A DNA stretch of 64,000 nucleotides from Ceratothoa steindachneri (taxonomy: Eukaryota > Arthropoda > Malacostraca > Isopoda > Cymothoidae), in assembly GCA_963969495.1 (NCBI GenBank), contig OZ018318.1:174208294-174272293 (forward strand). The letters run 5' to 3'. The stretch's first letter is position 1; each line of letters opens with the position of its first letter. Shown here piece after piece: positions 35,200-46,500 of this stretch. A program made the translations under genes and the position numbers. The notes below the pieces were generated by a model, which saw only the letters and a list, made by a program, of their open reading frames with translations, ran no database searches and was not told where the DNA came from.

Positions 35200-38100
35200 C
35201 ATTACCTAGTTCATTCTAACCTATCATCCTCATCCATAAATTTATCTAATCTATTCTTAAAACTCCGAAAAGAGAAAGTTTCTATCACATGAATAGTGCA
35301 CATATTCCATTTATCTTCCTCTTGATTTGTAAACCAATTTCTACTTATTCCTTTCCTAAACCTAAACTTTTCTGCTTAAAACGATTGCTACGTACGTGTC
35401 TTATTCTTTTATGTGAAAATAAAAACCTTACCTATGTCTTCCCTACATATTATAACCTTTTGCTCAATTGAAGTCTTAAATCGAAGTCACCTAGGACTCT
35501 TTCCATTCTTTCTAAGGTAAAATCATCAGATCGTCAAGGATCTTAGTCATCTTTCCTTGCACAGACTCAAGCAAACCAATATCCATCCTATATTATAATA
35601 ATCAATATTGTTCCGCATGGTCAAGATTAGGTTTAAGTAATGTCAGTTCTACTTTCAGAATGACATCAGCATTCCTATTACTTACTATCGTGGAATGGCC
35701 GGACTCAATATATTCATATGCCTTTTGGAGGCTAGGTGGAAGTCGGTTCGAGAGTCGACCTAGCTGGGTAGTAAACGGGAAATAGTTAAGAATTCAGTGG
35801 GAATAGTATACTTTTTAATTGCAGGGTCCTTTCAAAACAAATAATTCTGAGTGAAAGTTGGCCAAAAATTAACAGGTAGCTGGTACTCGTTTAACGTTGC
35901 TTGAAAAAAATAACAAAAATATACCTTTACTAACAAATTAATAGAATTTAAATATATACAGATACAGAGTTTAAAGAGTATGATAATACAGGTGAAATTA
36001 AATGTCGGCACGGGACAGATCACAGGAGAGATAAATATGGGATTAGTGGTCCGGTTCAGGTCGGAGATTAAAAAGGTGATTTTAATCCGGGAGCTCACAC
36101 AAAAGATAGGACGGTTTGGGTAGACCAGATTATACTGTAGGGGTCAATGATTTCAACTGCTAACGTGTTTGATGAAGGGAAGGTCCAGTCGGGATACGAT
36201 GAATGCGAAGGGGTAGCTGGGTTACCTCAAGAGGTGGATGAGGGAGTACAAGTAGTTTGGCCTTCGGAGATGAAGTTCCTCGTCAGATACTCGCCGATCG
36301 ACCATGGCAGAGTACACGGATGTCGATTTAGCCTTCGTGGTAGAATCGAAATCACCGGGGTCTCCAATCGCGTCGGGTGAGCGTGTTGTGTTATGGAGCT
36401 ATGGTACTACAGGGCTACAGCTCTACACAATGAACCGGTCGGGGGATTATATAGACTCTCCGTCGGTGGCGCGGATTGCCAGGGGCGAGGGTCTCCACGA
36501 CTCGCCCGATCTTATGGGAAGGCAGCACCACCTTTCGGGGAAGCAAAATAAAGTTGGCATAGAGTGATCTAAGAGTTTAGAGCTATGCTGGAGGGAAGGA
36601 GTCTGGCTAAAAGGTCATGCGAGACGAGGAAAATGTGCCCCTAAGTAAATGCAGCTGGGGTGAAATAAAACGGCGCGGACAGCCTTCTTACCGTAGATCA
36701 GACTAGCCTCCCACACTCCATGCGGACATCTCGAGAACATGTGGGTACAAAAGGGCACTAGGTCCCCCTTCGACCTTATTCTTCCATAGTTACATTCCTC
36801 CTAATAAACCTTAATACCTTATTACCATTATTCCTAGTATTTATCCACTGTTTTTAGGGCTGGAGATTAGAATTTACCAGGACACCTAAGTTTCTCTCGC
36901 ATTCTGACCTTCCTATCACTCTCCTATTCTGTTTATAATTATTCATTGGAATACATCTATCCCTAGTAAGTATATTATACTTACCCTTGTTAAATTCCAT
37001 TTGCTATTTCTCCTCCCATTGAAATAGTAAGTTCAATTCATTTTGTAATACATTAGCATCAGAGTCAGACTTTATAATCATATATAACTTAATATAATCG
37101 TAAACTTGCTAAGGTCGCTACTTATACACAAATAGAGGTCATTAATATAAATCAAGAATGACAAAAACCCCAACACTGACCCCTGAGGAATCCCACTGGT
37201 ATTATGCTGCCACTCAGATTTAATTCTCTCTACAATTACTCTTGGCTGTCTGTCACTTACGACGACTGACTCCACCTACAAATACTTCTACACGCTATAA
37301 CCTTATTCAAATGTCGTAAGTGTGGCACCCTGTCAAAAGCTTTACTAAAATCTTTATCGACAATATCATACACATTTCTAGAAAAAGACAGTAAATTAGT
37401 CAAACACAATTTACCGCAGGTAAAGCCGCATTGAGATTCATTAATCAAATTATATTTATCTAATGTGAATTTATTTGATGTGAAACTCAGTGGGCGTTTA
37501 ATAGACATATCCTTTTAGCCCCCTTCTTAATTATAGGTATCACATTAGCTTTTTTCCACGCTGTGGATAAAAGGCTAGTCTAATCATTTTTTAAATAGGT
37601 ATGCTAAGGTTTCACTTAATACATCTTTACATCCATTCAAAATCCTAGGATAAACTTCAACAGGGCCCGGGACCTTACTAAATTTACTTTATCTATTTCT
37701 TTTGACACTATCTACCTTGTAATTCAAATGTCCTCTAAGTTCTTTGCATCAAGGTCACCTCAAGAAGAATTAGAGTACCCTCGAATCTAAATACTGAAAG
37801 AAAATACATATTTAGCATCCTAACCATGACATCACTAACATACACTAACTCTACTTCAGTAGTTTTGAGTGGGCTTAGTTTATCGTTAGTCTTAGTTCTG
37901 TATAATTGAAAGAAACCTTTTGTATCTTCCTTTACCTCATTAACTACCTTAATTTTCTAATTTAATTTTGCTAGCATAATTGACCTTTTAACGTTTCAAG
38001 TTAGCTCATTATATCTTTGCTTTAATTGTGCATCAACATTTATATCTTTTTATAATTGCCGCTTTTATTGAGAATAAAATGCGTAATTGTGTCTGGCATC

Positions 38101-38420
38101 CATTTAGGCTCGAAGGACTTAGCTCTAATCTCTTTATATTTAATGTTCATATTCTGGCCGGAAATTGCTTAATTGTTTAATCATTGCCTCACATTCCTCA
38201 TCCAAACCATTCCTCTCTACTTTGGGGTTATCTTCCCCCACAACTACTCTCATTGACATATCAGTTCCTCACTCGCTAGTCCCAAACAAACCGTGTCCAG
38301 ATACCTCCTCAGACCAAGGTCAATATTGTTTGTTTGTTTGTACGGTGACCCTCCTTACCAAGTCTCCCCCGCCCCCTTTAGACACTGAGACCCGTGTAGA
38401 TCTAATGAGCGTATAGGTCG
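35200..38420 (-). pseudogene. CR1-like LINE, split by a solo LTR
   Basis: A minus-strand LINE remnant. The highest coordinates hold the endonuclease-to-RT linker (GLDEECEAMIKQLSNFRPEY near 38150, VKEDTKGFFQLYRTKTNDKL near 37900). RT follows: FTLDKYNLINESQCGFTCGK, then SRNVYDIVDKDFSKAFDRVP (37508-37330; first palm Asp) and NTSGIPQGSVLGFLSFLIYI (about 37190). The YADD box is degraded. Then FNKGKYNILTRDRCIPMNN and a segment ending FIRRN (about 36800). The reading continues beyond the solo LTR (35686-36788) with VSNRNADVILKVELTLLKPN, YRMDIGLLESVQGKMTKIL and, at the tail, FRSFKNRLDKFMDEDDRLE near 35240. Removing the solo LTR and one target copy restores a continuous frame across the junction, so the LTR inserted into an existing LINE. 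Confidence 0.88.
35686..36788 (+). mobile_element. Solo LTR nested in the LINE
   Basis: A GC-richer ~1.1-kb block begins TATCGTGG and ends CTTCCATA. It is flanked by CTTAC (35681-35685) and GTTAC (36789-36793), a 4-of-5-bp duplication typical in size for LTR elements. A TATATA box at 36448-36453 suggests plus orientation. It carries no coding domain; open frames at 35832-36098, 36147-36380 and 36304-36567 are LTR sequence. The terminal bases TA...TA instead of TG...CA are probably mutated. Confidence 0.75.
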
Positions 38421-38859
38421 GTTTAAAACTCCTTTTAATCTTGTAAAATAATAATAATTTGCATATTAGTAAAGTTATTTTGTACCCGTTTTCTGTTATC
38501 TCAGAACCTCCAAAATGATCTACTGTGGCAAACCTACATTCAGTAATTTTTACTCTGCTTATATTACAAATCTACCACGCACTCGTACACGTGGAATGGA
38601 TTAACTAGACTCTAATCTACGACACATTGAATCGACATTCAATACTTTGAATTTCTCAAAATGTCCGAATTTTTAAATTTAAAGTTTTCGTAAGCTGTTT
38701 ATCAACTTAAAAATACTGGTAACTTCCTTTTATGCTTATTTTCTTTTTTGTTTTTGCAATCGGTATTTCAGTGAAATCGGCTGTTGAAATGAAATTTCAA
38801 ACATGTTTTAAAACGAGATAGTTTATGAAGAAAGGATGGGTTGGAGACGAACTAAGTGA

Positions 38860-40070
38860 ATAAGTGGTGACGAGATTTGGTCTACTCAATATCTCGCGCT
38901 GAGATTACTGGATGGAACTTTAAATTACTTGACATTCACAGAGCCTAAAAAGGACACTCGGTTCATACAGAGTTTATCAGCAGCCAGATTCCTACCTCTC
39001 AACCTCCATGACCAGTGTGATGTTTCCCAAAGCAACCTCGAGTGAGATTATCGTTGTAGAGTAATTATAACATAACGCCACCCAGAGAGCTAAGCGGACA
39101 TATATGTTCAAGTCCCTTTTCGGAGAGAGTGAGAGAAACTTACCAGAAGATAAGGGGTGTAAGAGCGTTAGTCGTCTGACTATCAGTCAAACTGCCAAAG
39201 GGCTCTGATCTTCCCACAAAGTGGATAGTCGAGTCAGGCTGCAGGACAAAGGTAGCCGCATTTGTCCATTAAGCAGCTCTCAAAAGACCCGATTACCTTC
39301 GAGGTCAGGAGGCCCACGATTAAAGCACCCAAAGAGCGGTGCCAGATCAAAAAGACTACCGAGGAAAAATAATGTGACGGTTGTCGGTGCCTTTCATTAA
39401 GAAGCAGACCTGGGATCCACAGGGCACCTTTTCCCCCCTCGCGCTCCCCTCAGGTGGGGCGGTCTTCGGTCTATAAATAAGCCCCGTAAGGAAAGAAAGA
39501 TGATTGTTCTGGAAGACACTATAGAGGACTAGATTTTTTTGTGATCAGACCCTCCCCTAGTTTCGAACTCGACTTCTAAGACTTAGAAGTTTGTCTCGTT
39601 TTCGTATCGGTACCATACTTCTTTATCCTTCGCAAACTTAACAAGAAGTCTAGCTGGATCACAATTTATAAGTGCCAAACAGGAATTTCGGGAGCAAGAC
39701 AAGAGAAGATCCGCTCACACTCTAGGGACTCTCAAGTTGCAATCTCAGTAATTGTGAGAGAAAAAGAATTAATCCCCAAGAAAGTTTCTTTTAAGTACTT
39801 TGGTAATCACCTCGTATACCAAAACCCAGTTAAGAAACCTTGCGAAGAATAAAAGGATACTAGAAGAACTCAAGAGCGCACAACTCCTCTCTCCATCTTT
39901 TAGACTTATAACCGGATAGATAAAGTTATAAGAAGAATTAGATATCGTTTCCTACCTTCTGCGGGACAACCACTCTCCGCCCTCTTGAACGTGATGACTC
40001 GTGAAAAATCCAATATAGCGAAATCCCTCGACCTCTGTTCCTTTCAAGGTCATGCAAGTCCGAATGACTA
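38860..40070 (+). repeat. GC-rich LTR-like block with plus-strand TATA box
   Basis: This ~1.2-kb block contrasts with AT-rich flanks and has TATAAATA at 39472-39479, after a C-rich segment near 39430. It has no meaningful open frame. It resembles an LTR with a promoter in the middle. Precise ends and target duplication were not found. Confidence 0.4.
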
Positions 40071-40972
40071 TATATATTTGTTTTAATTAAGTAGGATTTT
40101 AATGCTGTACCCAAGCTAACTAAAGGAGAGATAATATTTAGTGCCCCCTGTCATATTTTTAGTTAGGTTAGTGGAACATAAATTGTGGCTTTATTCTGTA
40201 ATAAAAGGTCTCCACAAATTAACTATCTGGCAATTGGTTTGTTGACGTGAAGCCTACTTTTTTTGATCGGGGCTTGCGTCAGGAGTAGGCCAATATTCAA
40301 TTCTTGCGAACCATGTAAACTTATAGAATTTAGTGTAAATATTTGAGTTAATTGATAAGTTAGAAAGATATATATTTTTGGTTAATTCTTGATGTTTCCC
40401 TAGATCCTTACGTGTTGACCGGCCCTTTCCTTAAAACTGATTAAACGCTATGGTACTCTCATAATACAGTAATTGAAGAGTCCATTCAGCGAATAAAAGA
40501 ATTATTTCCTTTCCTAATTGGTGTCAGACTGGCTGGCTAAAGTCATTCAATATATAAATACTTTGACAAAAACAGGTGTAGTATCTGAGTAATTATTAAA
40601 CGGCCAACAGAAGAAGAATAATTCTCCGACAAAAAAAATAAGGGATTCAATTACTTGACAATCGTATATCCAATGTTAGACGAATGGTAATCTTAAAACA
40701 CACTAAATTCATTGAAACTACCGTTGTACCAATTTCGATTCAATTTTCATTCAACGTTTTAATGACGTGAGATATAATGTTTATTTTATTCACTCAATTA
40801 TTATATTGAGTAATTTTCCAGTATCAGCTCAATTTCACATTTTTTAATTCAATGACATATATAAAAGATAATAACAGGTGTTCCTATCTTAATGGAAAAA
40901 TCTTTAAACTATTTTAAATAAGCGAAATACACACAAGAACAATTACTTGCTTCAATTGAAATTTAGTGAAAT
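40071..40972. other. AT-rich stretch, no gene seen
   Basis: Nothing coding is recognised. The right part may contain the lost N-terminal part of the mariner that follows. Confidence 0.3.
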
Positions 40973-41560
40973 ATGCCACAACCACTATCTGAAGATAATC
41001 TGATGGTAACTGTTGAACAATTAGCTGAAAAACTACATTAAACTCTTTTACTGTTGATCTTCACTTAATTGAAATAAGCAAATTTTCATGTTTGCGGCAA
41101 TGGATTCCTCACAACATATCAGATGTCCCCTTGCAATAAGGATTCAACATTTTAGTAGGATTGTTAGAAAGGGGCAAATAATGGGTAATGTACATTATTT
41201 CAAGCTCTAAATAATAGATTATTCCTGAAGTAACTCGTATACCCAAACCCAAACATTGACAACTTTCCGGGAAGATTCTCGTGTGTTTGGTGGGATGAGA
41301 ATGGTATAATCTCTATGAAACTCTTTACTGCAAATGACACTATTGCTAAGATATTTCTTCACTCACTGGATATGTTGACATGCATTATTTGGGAAAAAAA
41401 GGCCTGCATTAATCAATAGAAGAAAGGAGCTTTTTCGTCAGGCTCATATAACATGAATTAAAATAGATAATTTTAATTATCTATTTGGAACTAATGGGTC
41501 CTCCACAATACTCAATCGACTTAGCCTCATCAGATTAATAATTTTTAGGTAATTTAGCGA
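40973..41560 (+). pseudogene. mariner transposase of a second lineage, decayed
   Basis: The plus strand reads MPQPLSEDNLMVTVEQLAEK, then LIEISKFSCLRQWIPHNISD (about 41060-41125), a broken segment, and SCVWWDENGIISMKLFTAND followed by TIAKIFLHSLDML (about 41280-41375). This order (VTVxQLAExL, WVPHxLS, VWWDxxGIxxxELLxxNQTI) is typical of the cecropia-type mariner transposases. The first catalytic Asp region is poorly readable and the second- and third-Asp blocks are eroded. There are many stops and frameshifts, so this is older than the CGAGGG-end mariners in the window. Confidence 0.72.
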
Positions 41561-41630
41561 ATTAATAACTTTTATTAATTTTTAGTTTAGTGAATTATTA
41601 ACTATTATTAATTTTTATTAAATCTCATTC
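41540..41630. repeat. Short AT-rich tandem repeat
   Basis: Two to three imperfect copies of a ~32-36-bp unit built on ATTAATTTTTAG followed by TTTAGTGAATTA-like sequence. It lies at the end of the mariner remnant. Confidence 0.5.
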
Positions 41631-41639
41631 CTGCTATTA

Positions 41640-42870
41640 TCACAAACTTTGCATTGATAATCTAGTACCATACTGGAGACTAGTAATATGACAATATTGG
41701 TAAAGATTATATTACTTTTTAAATTTATAATCAAACACTTATTTAAATCTAAATAATTTTTAAGAGGAATCTGTTCATTTCTATCCATAAACTAATAAAA
41801 AAACATGCAAAATTATTATTTTGTATTTATTTGATTATATAATACATCCGTTCGTCTTTTTATTAAGAAATTCATTCATATTGATTCCAACTTATAAGAA
41901 ATTAGGAAAGAAGAAGTTGCCTACCAGCGACCAGTATATCATATTTTACTTTATGTACAATCTTCGCTTAGAACCCATTTCCTTTCATTCTGTTTCGAGT
42001 TTTGCTTGCATATCTTTACTGTTATCACTTTTTCTCTGACATCTTTCTACTTTCCAACAAAACAAACATTTCGATTCCACTCGACAGCCCCTCTTACTCT
42101 TAAAATATTAATATTATATCCTCAACTCCCGCTGCTATCTCATTTCGCAAAAGCCTTACCGTTATGAATATATATTACGTAACTGGATTTTTCATTAAGT
42201 ATTTGTTTTTAAGATATTATTTCACACTTTATAGTTTTAAAAGTTTCTCAAACTTATGTGGCCGACGCCTCTTTATCTGGCAACACTTCCATCCTAACTT
42301 CATTTGAGCCTCTTTGAAGAGTTATAGCACGTAACGTGATCTTCACATGTGGCACGCTATTGGCTGCCGAACGATCTTTTGAGAATGGCAAAGGCTCAGG
42401 GTCTCATGGAGGCTGAAAAACCTAAGATAGTGAAAAAATGTCTGAAATATCTCCTTCTAAAGTTATAACCAACTCCATCAGCCGCCATGTTGACAGCATG
42501 GAACATTTTTTAGCTGACCCATTGCCGAAATAAAAAAATTGACCGAATATGTTAACAAGAAAATTGTATGTGTTTTACAGAAGAAAGGATATTATCTAAA
42601 TTATTAGGTATTTATTTAAGGTTTAGATTTTGTGGTATCACTTTGTATTTGCATAAATAGGAAAGGTATAATGATATTCTATTATTATAAACCTCCTACG
42701 ATGCTAGATTTTGTTCGGCATATTGTTTTAGATCCATCAAGTTATTCATAGGCTAATATATATGTTCATTGGTTCCACTTATGCAATAATTTTTTCCTAA
42801 TTTGTGCCTTTATTTTGTTTCGGATAGTGCATATCTAGAACTGACAAATTTCTAATTACTCTGAACTTAA
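41640..42870. other. AT-rich stretch, no gene seen
   Basis: The open frame at 41821-42039 is AT-driven and unrecognised. No RNA gene or repeat stands out. Confidence 0.35.
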
Positions 42871-42877
42871 CAAAACA

Positions 42878-43250
42878 TGGAATGTGGCAAGTGCATGAAT
42901 GATCTGATCGTTTTTGTTACATATGTAGAACCTTCACTCCTGGTATCCTAAAAATCACACATAAGCTGTTTGACTGAACTACAAAAGTTACATCAAATGT
43001 CTTTTCGGTGAATAAGACAAGAAATGGGCATATCAGATAGCTTTTAAGTCTTGTGTCAACCACTTGAGCGAGTAGATGTCTGGTAAGTGAAGCTTAGGTA
43101 TGGCGTTTGCTGTACCAAAGATATGGCGTGACCCAAAGTCCACAGCAGTGAAAACTACTTCTATCTCACAAACATAAAGGGAATAACCATCAAAACACGA
43201 GGCAAGATGCAGTACCCCAATATTGCTTCTGCAATCCGACCAGTAGAATA
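42878..43250 (+). pseudogene. Uncharacterised family, copy 2 (N-terminal part)
   Basis: The ATG at 42878 gives MECGKCMND, then after a one-base frame change DRFCYICRTFTPGILKITHK. This aligns with CMNSPDNFCYICGRYTPSNL of copy 1 and keeps the cysteine pattern. Further on: MAFAVPKIWRDPKS (about 43095; copy 1 has MPLAVPMVWREP) and KMQYPNIASAIRPVE (about 43205-43250; copy 1 has a matching SAIKPVPH). The copy ends there, and dispersed repeat R begins 75 bp later. Multiple stops exist. Confidence 0.75.
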
Positions 43251-43324
43251 AAATATCTAATGATACTCAATAATGTAAAATTATTGATTTAAGCACAGAT
43301 AGATAAGAAAAAAGCTGGTCTGTT

Positions 43325-43500
43325 TTGAGTTAAATATCTGTTGCACGACACAAGTGACAGAATATTGAATATTTGTTCCCATTGATTTTTTTATAAAACC
43401 TAGTCTGATAGAACAAAACAAATATCAGATTCAAATTTAGCAATTTTTAATTAGTTGTGTGAGGATAATTAGATCTGTGAACCATTTTGACTTTTGACCA
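43325..43500 (-). repeat. Dispersed repeat R, copy 2 (inverted)
   Basis: The reverse complement matches 23545-23720. Here it follows directly on copy 2 of the uncharacterised family. Confidence 0.65.
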
Positions 43501-43849
43501 TTGTAATTAATGTTTTATCATTAGCAACGACTTTAAGCTAATAGCGTGGCATGGGGTTTATTCATCGGTTTCCAAGAGAATATGGTGCTTTTTCGATTGA
43601 AAACTAGAGGTAGCTTCCTGGAAGACGCCTTTTAAAAAAACTAATTCTAATGAAGTTTCTGGCTTCAAATAATATTTTGCAAGCAACATAAATAGAAAAT
43701 GCAAATAAAAATATTTTCGTTTTGAGTTTTGCTCGTTATACATAAATTTAATAACTAATAAATGCCTTTGTTGGTCGGCAGACTTATTGCAAAACATTAA
43801 TTCACAGCTGGTCAATAAAAGGCGCTGAAAAATACATAAAGTATGTTGT

Positions 43850-44590
43850 AGAAGTCTTTGGTGACTACATAGTTTACCGTCAGTAATCTTGGTGTTATTT
43901 TCGACGAGCAACTCTTGTTTAAACTGCACATCCATCGTATCTGTAAGTCTTCCCTCGTTTTCTCCGCAACTTCTCATGTATTCGATCCTATTTTGATGGA
44001 CGAAGCCTTGAGACTGCTATTCATGCCTTCGTCACCTCACCTTTAGAGTACTACAATTCTCTTCTAGTGAATTTCCCTTCTTCGTTACTTCGCCCACTAC
44101 AACTAGTTCAAAACTATGCTACCCAGCTCCTCCTTTGCCGCCTCCGGATCTCTCTTTCGATGCCTCTGTTACAGGAGCTACACTAGTTAGCTATTCGCTT
44201 CCGTATCCATTATAAAATTCTTCTCATCACCTACAAGGCACTTAAACCCGAGGCTCCAGCTTATCTCTCGTCTGCCCTCTCCCGTCGTCAAACTCGTTGG
44301 GCATTACGGTATAACCTCCCTCCCATCCTGAACACTTCTCGTTCTGCCCTCTGCTCGATGGGTGATCGCTCCTTCTCAGTTTGTGCTCCTAGACTCTGGA
44401 ATGCTATTCCTGCCGAAGTCCGATTCTCTCCCTCTCTTGTTACTTTTAAACGTCTCCTAAAGACTCATCTCTTCAGAATTGTCTTCTCTTCCCTGTAAAC
44501 TTTCTCTACACTCGCTACACAACCTGCACTCTAGGAGGGCTAACAGACCTGAAGGGCACATTATACATATTTATTATTATTATTATTATA
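43850..44590 (+). pseudogene. CR1/L2-type LINE, 3' end
   Basis: A plus-strand LINE tail in shifting frames: VSNLGVIFDEQLLFKLHIHR (about 43880-43940; the NLGVxFD motif after RT), DEALRLL, then LEYYNSLLVNFPSSLLRPLQ and LVQNYATQLLLCRLRISLSM. The C-terminal part reads RFRIHYKILLITYKALKPEA, PAYLSSALSRRQTRWALRYN, NTSRSALCSMGDRSFSVCAP and RLWNAIPAEVRFSPSLVTFK, then RLLKTHLFRIVFSSL (about 44200-44500). It ends in an ATT microsatellite, 44568-44588, as expected for a 3' tail of this class. The RT catalytic domain is absent because of 5' truncation. The open frame at 43558-43977 on the minus strand is partly the antisense of this element. Confidence 0.85.
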
Positions 44591-45379
44591 CAACCTCTTT
44601 TATTTTCTTCCCTCGAAGAAATGTTTTTTCATCTACGATCGATTCCACTCATTTTAAATTAGAGTCAAATGCACTTTTCTTTTACAATATTTATGTTTGC
44701 AACATGATTTGTTCAGGCTATGTGATACCTAATTTTTTTCCGTTTCTGCAAGAACCTGAGGCATTAGGCTGTCAATAGTAAAGTTTATGTAAGAGATGTG
44801 ACAGTTCATACGCGTGACTTCAGGTGTATTAGTAGAAACTGGTAATCGAGGCTTTTGACTCCGTTACATTCAACAACTAGGCTATTTCCTCTATTCAAGC
44901 GCCCTAGATCTTTAGCATTCTAAGAGAACCTGAACTAGAAAGTGGCGTGATCATTGCTAATGAACCAAAATTTGCACTCTCTTACAGTTCCTACCTTCAC
45001 AGTTTATCCTAACTCAAGCATCTGGAATCAGAACTTCATTTTTTCTCTTGACATAAATTTATCACCCACGGATGAGTTCTCCAGTCAACCTTTTCAACGA
45101 AAATACAACATTTTTATGGTCCTATTCTTCTTTAAAATAAATTGAATAACTTAACTAATCCGTTCAAACTTCATCACTATCTCCTATGCTTAATTTAAAA
45201 CTACCGCTTGAAAGCTCAGTCAACATTTTTTTCTCCCTGCACACTACATTATACGTCGCTATCTTCTGGGTCGCTTGCTATTCCCCATCTACTCTTTAAA
45301 GATTTCTTCGTTATAGGCACCGCCTTCCGTCCTTCACCAACTCGGGAGTATTTCTTTCATTGTTAATATTCCATATCTA
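44591..45379. other. AT-rich stretch, no gene seen
   Basis: Short open frames (to 44778 and 44954-45145) show no recognisable domain. Confidence 0.35.
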
Positions 45380-45842
45380 TTATGGCTGCCAAAGACTTCG
45401 AATTAATGATGAATGACACGTAGTTAAGGTTAGATGAATGAAATGCATTCGAAAGTGTGTGTAATGGACTACTTAGAACGCATAAAGAGGTGCAAGGTAA
45501 TATGTCAACTGTTATACTATCTGAACTTTGTATTTACTCCGGCATTTGTGTGATTCTTTGTTTAGTCATGGCGTAGATTCCACCAAAAATCGGCTAGCAA
45601 GGCTTGACTTCATTTCCCTTTGTACCTGCTCTCTTCTATTGATATCTTTTAACGAAACTTCTCTCTCAAAATGAAACTTCAGTGATATGTTGCACCCAAT
45701 ATTGTGGTAACAGTTGACATATTACCTTGCACCTCTTTATGCGTTCTAAGTAGTCCATTACACACCCTTTTGAGTGCATTTCATTCATTTAACTCTAACT
45801 ACGTGTTATCCATGATTAATTAGAAGTCTTTGGCAGCCATAA
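45380..45842. repeat. Inverted repeat with 135-bp arms
   Basis: The left arm 45380-45514 and right arm 45708-45842 are reverse complements with 10 mismatches in 135 positions (about 93% identity) and no gaps, separated by a 193-bp spacer. All mismatches fall in the outer ~80 bp; the inner ~55 bp, including CTACTTAGAACGCATAAAGA, is perfect. The arms start TTATGGCTGCC at the outside. A transcript through this locus would form a long hairpin. It could be a foldback element, a MITE with long TIRs, or a palindromic rearrangement. No coding domain is seen. Confidence 0.92.
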
Positions 45843-46009
45843 GTTGATGAATCTGAGAGTCGAAAAATATGCCTTCTTTTGTTTTTACCATTTCTTAATT
45901 TGGGAAATATTTCCATGAGTTCATAGAAAATAGTATATCATGATGCAAATCTATCGAAAAATGTATCATTAAAGTTATTTTAATGTTATTTAAATGGGGT
46001 AAAATGATA

Positions 46010-46500
46010 TTATATTAGGGCTACCCCTAATAAATCTTCACAAATAGCCATGCATGATCACTGTAATATATTCAAATTCGAAGGAAAGAAATATTTTCAT
46101 GTCTCTCTTAAAATGAGTGAGTGAGCAAATGGAAAAGATGGCATAGTGTTTTCAATTTTCAGTAAAAAGCTTTTATGCTATAAAGTGATACATCCATAAA
46201 CAACCTTAAGTGTGTTGGTTTAAAGTTCAATTCAAGAGCATCAACATTCCTCGGATGTCATTGAAAAAACAAAAGTTATTTTCCATTGAATAGAATTTCT
46301 CCATAGATTAGGATAGCTTGCTGAATTCTGGAATCCATGTATCTTTATCCAACATAATCATTCTCGCAGAATTGAGGCTAGGAAGGAGATCGCGGTGTTG
46401 TTTAGTAAGGGGTATATCGCAGGCCAAATCATTGACTCTAGGCTATGTGAAGAGAGAGAGCTTCTTTTCGTATTCAAATCGTGGTTCAAAAGTAGTCGCG
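46010..46500 (-). pseudogene. Uncharacterised family, copy 3 (central part)
   Basis: The minus strand reads RVNDLACDIPLTKQHRDLLP (about 46440-46380), then DIRGMLMLLNWTLNQHTLRL and FMDVSLYSIKAF (about 46270-46160), corresponding to the DIxGLMxxL and RLFIDxSxxSLKAVLLHNGN block of copy 1. It ends with HGYL and CEDLLGVALI (about 46060-46010), matching the GDLxVxxxLLGLQ block. The frame is interrupted repeatedly and both the cysteine-rich N-terminus and the C-terminus are missing. Confidence 0.6.

Noticed and set aside
43558..43977. 139-codon minus-strand open frame
   Set aside because: Its upstream third is antisense to the NLGVIFD region of the plus-strand LINE at 43850-44590; the rest is AT-rich without domain features.
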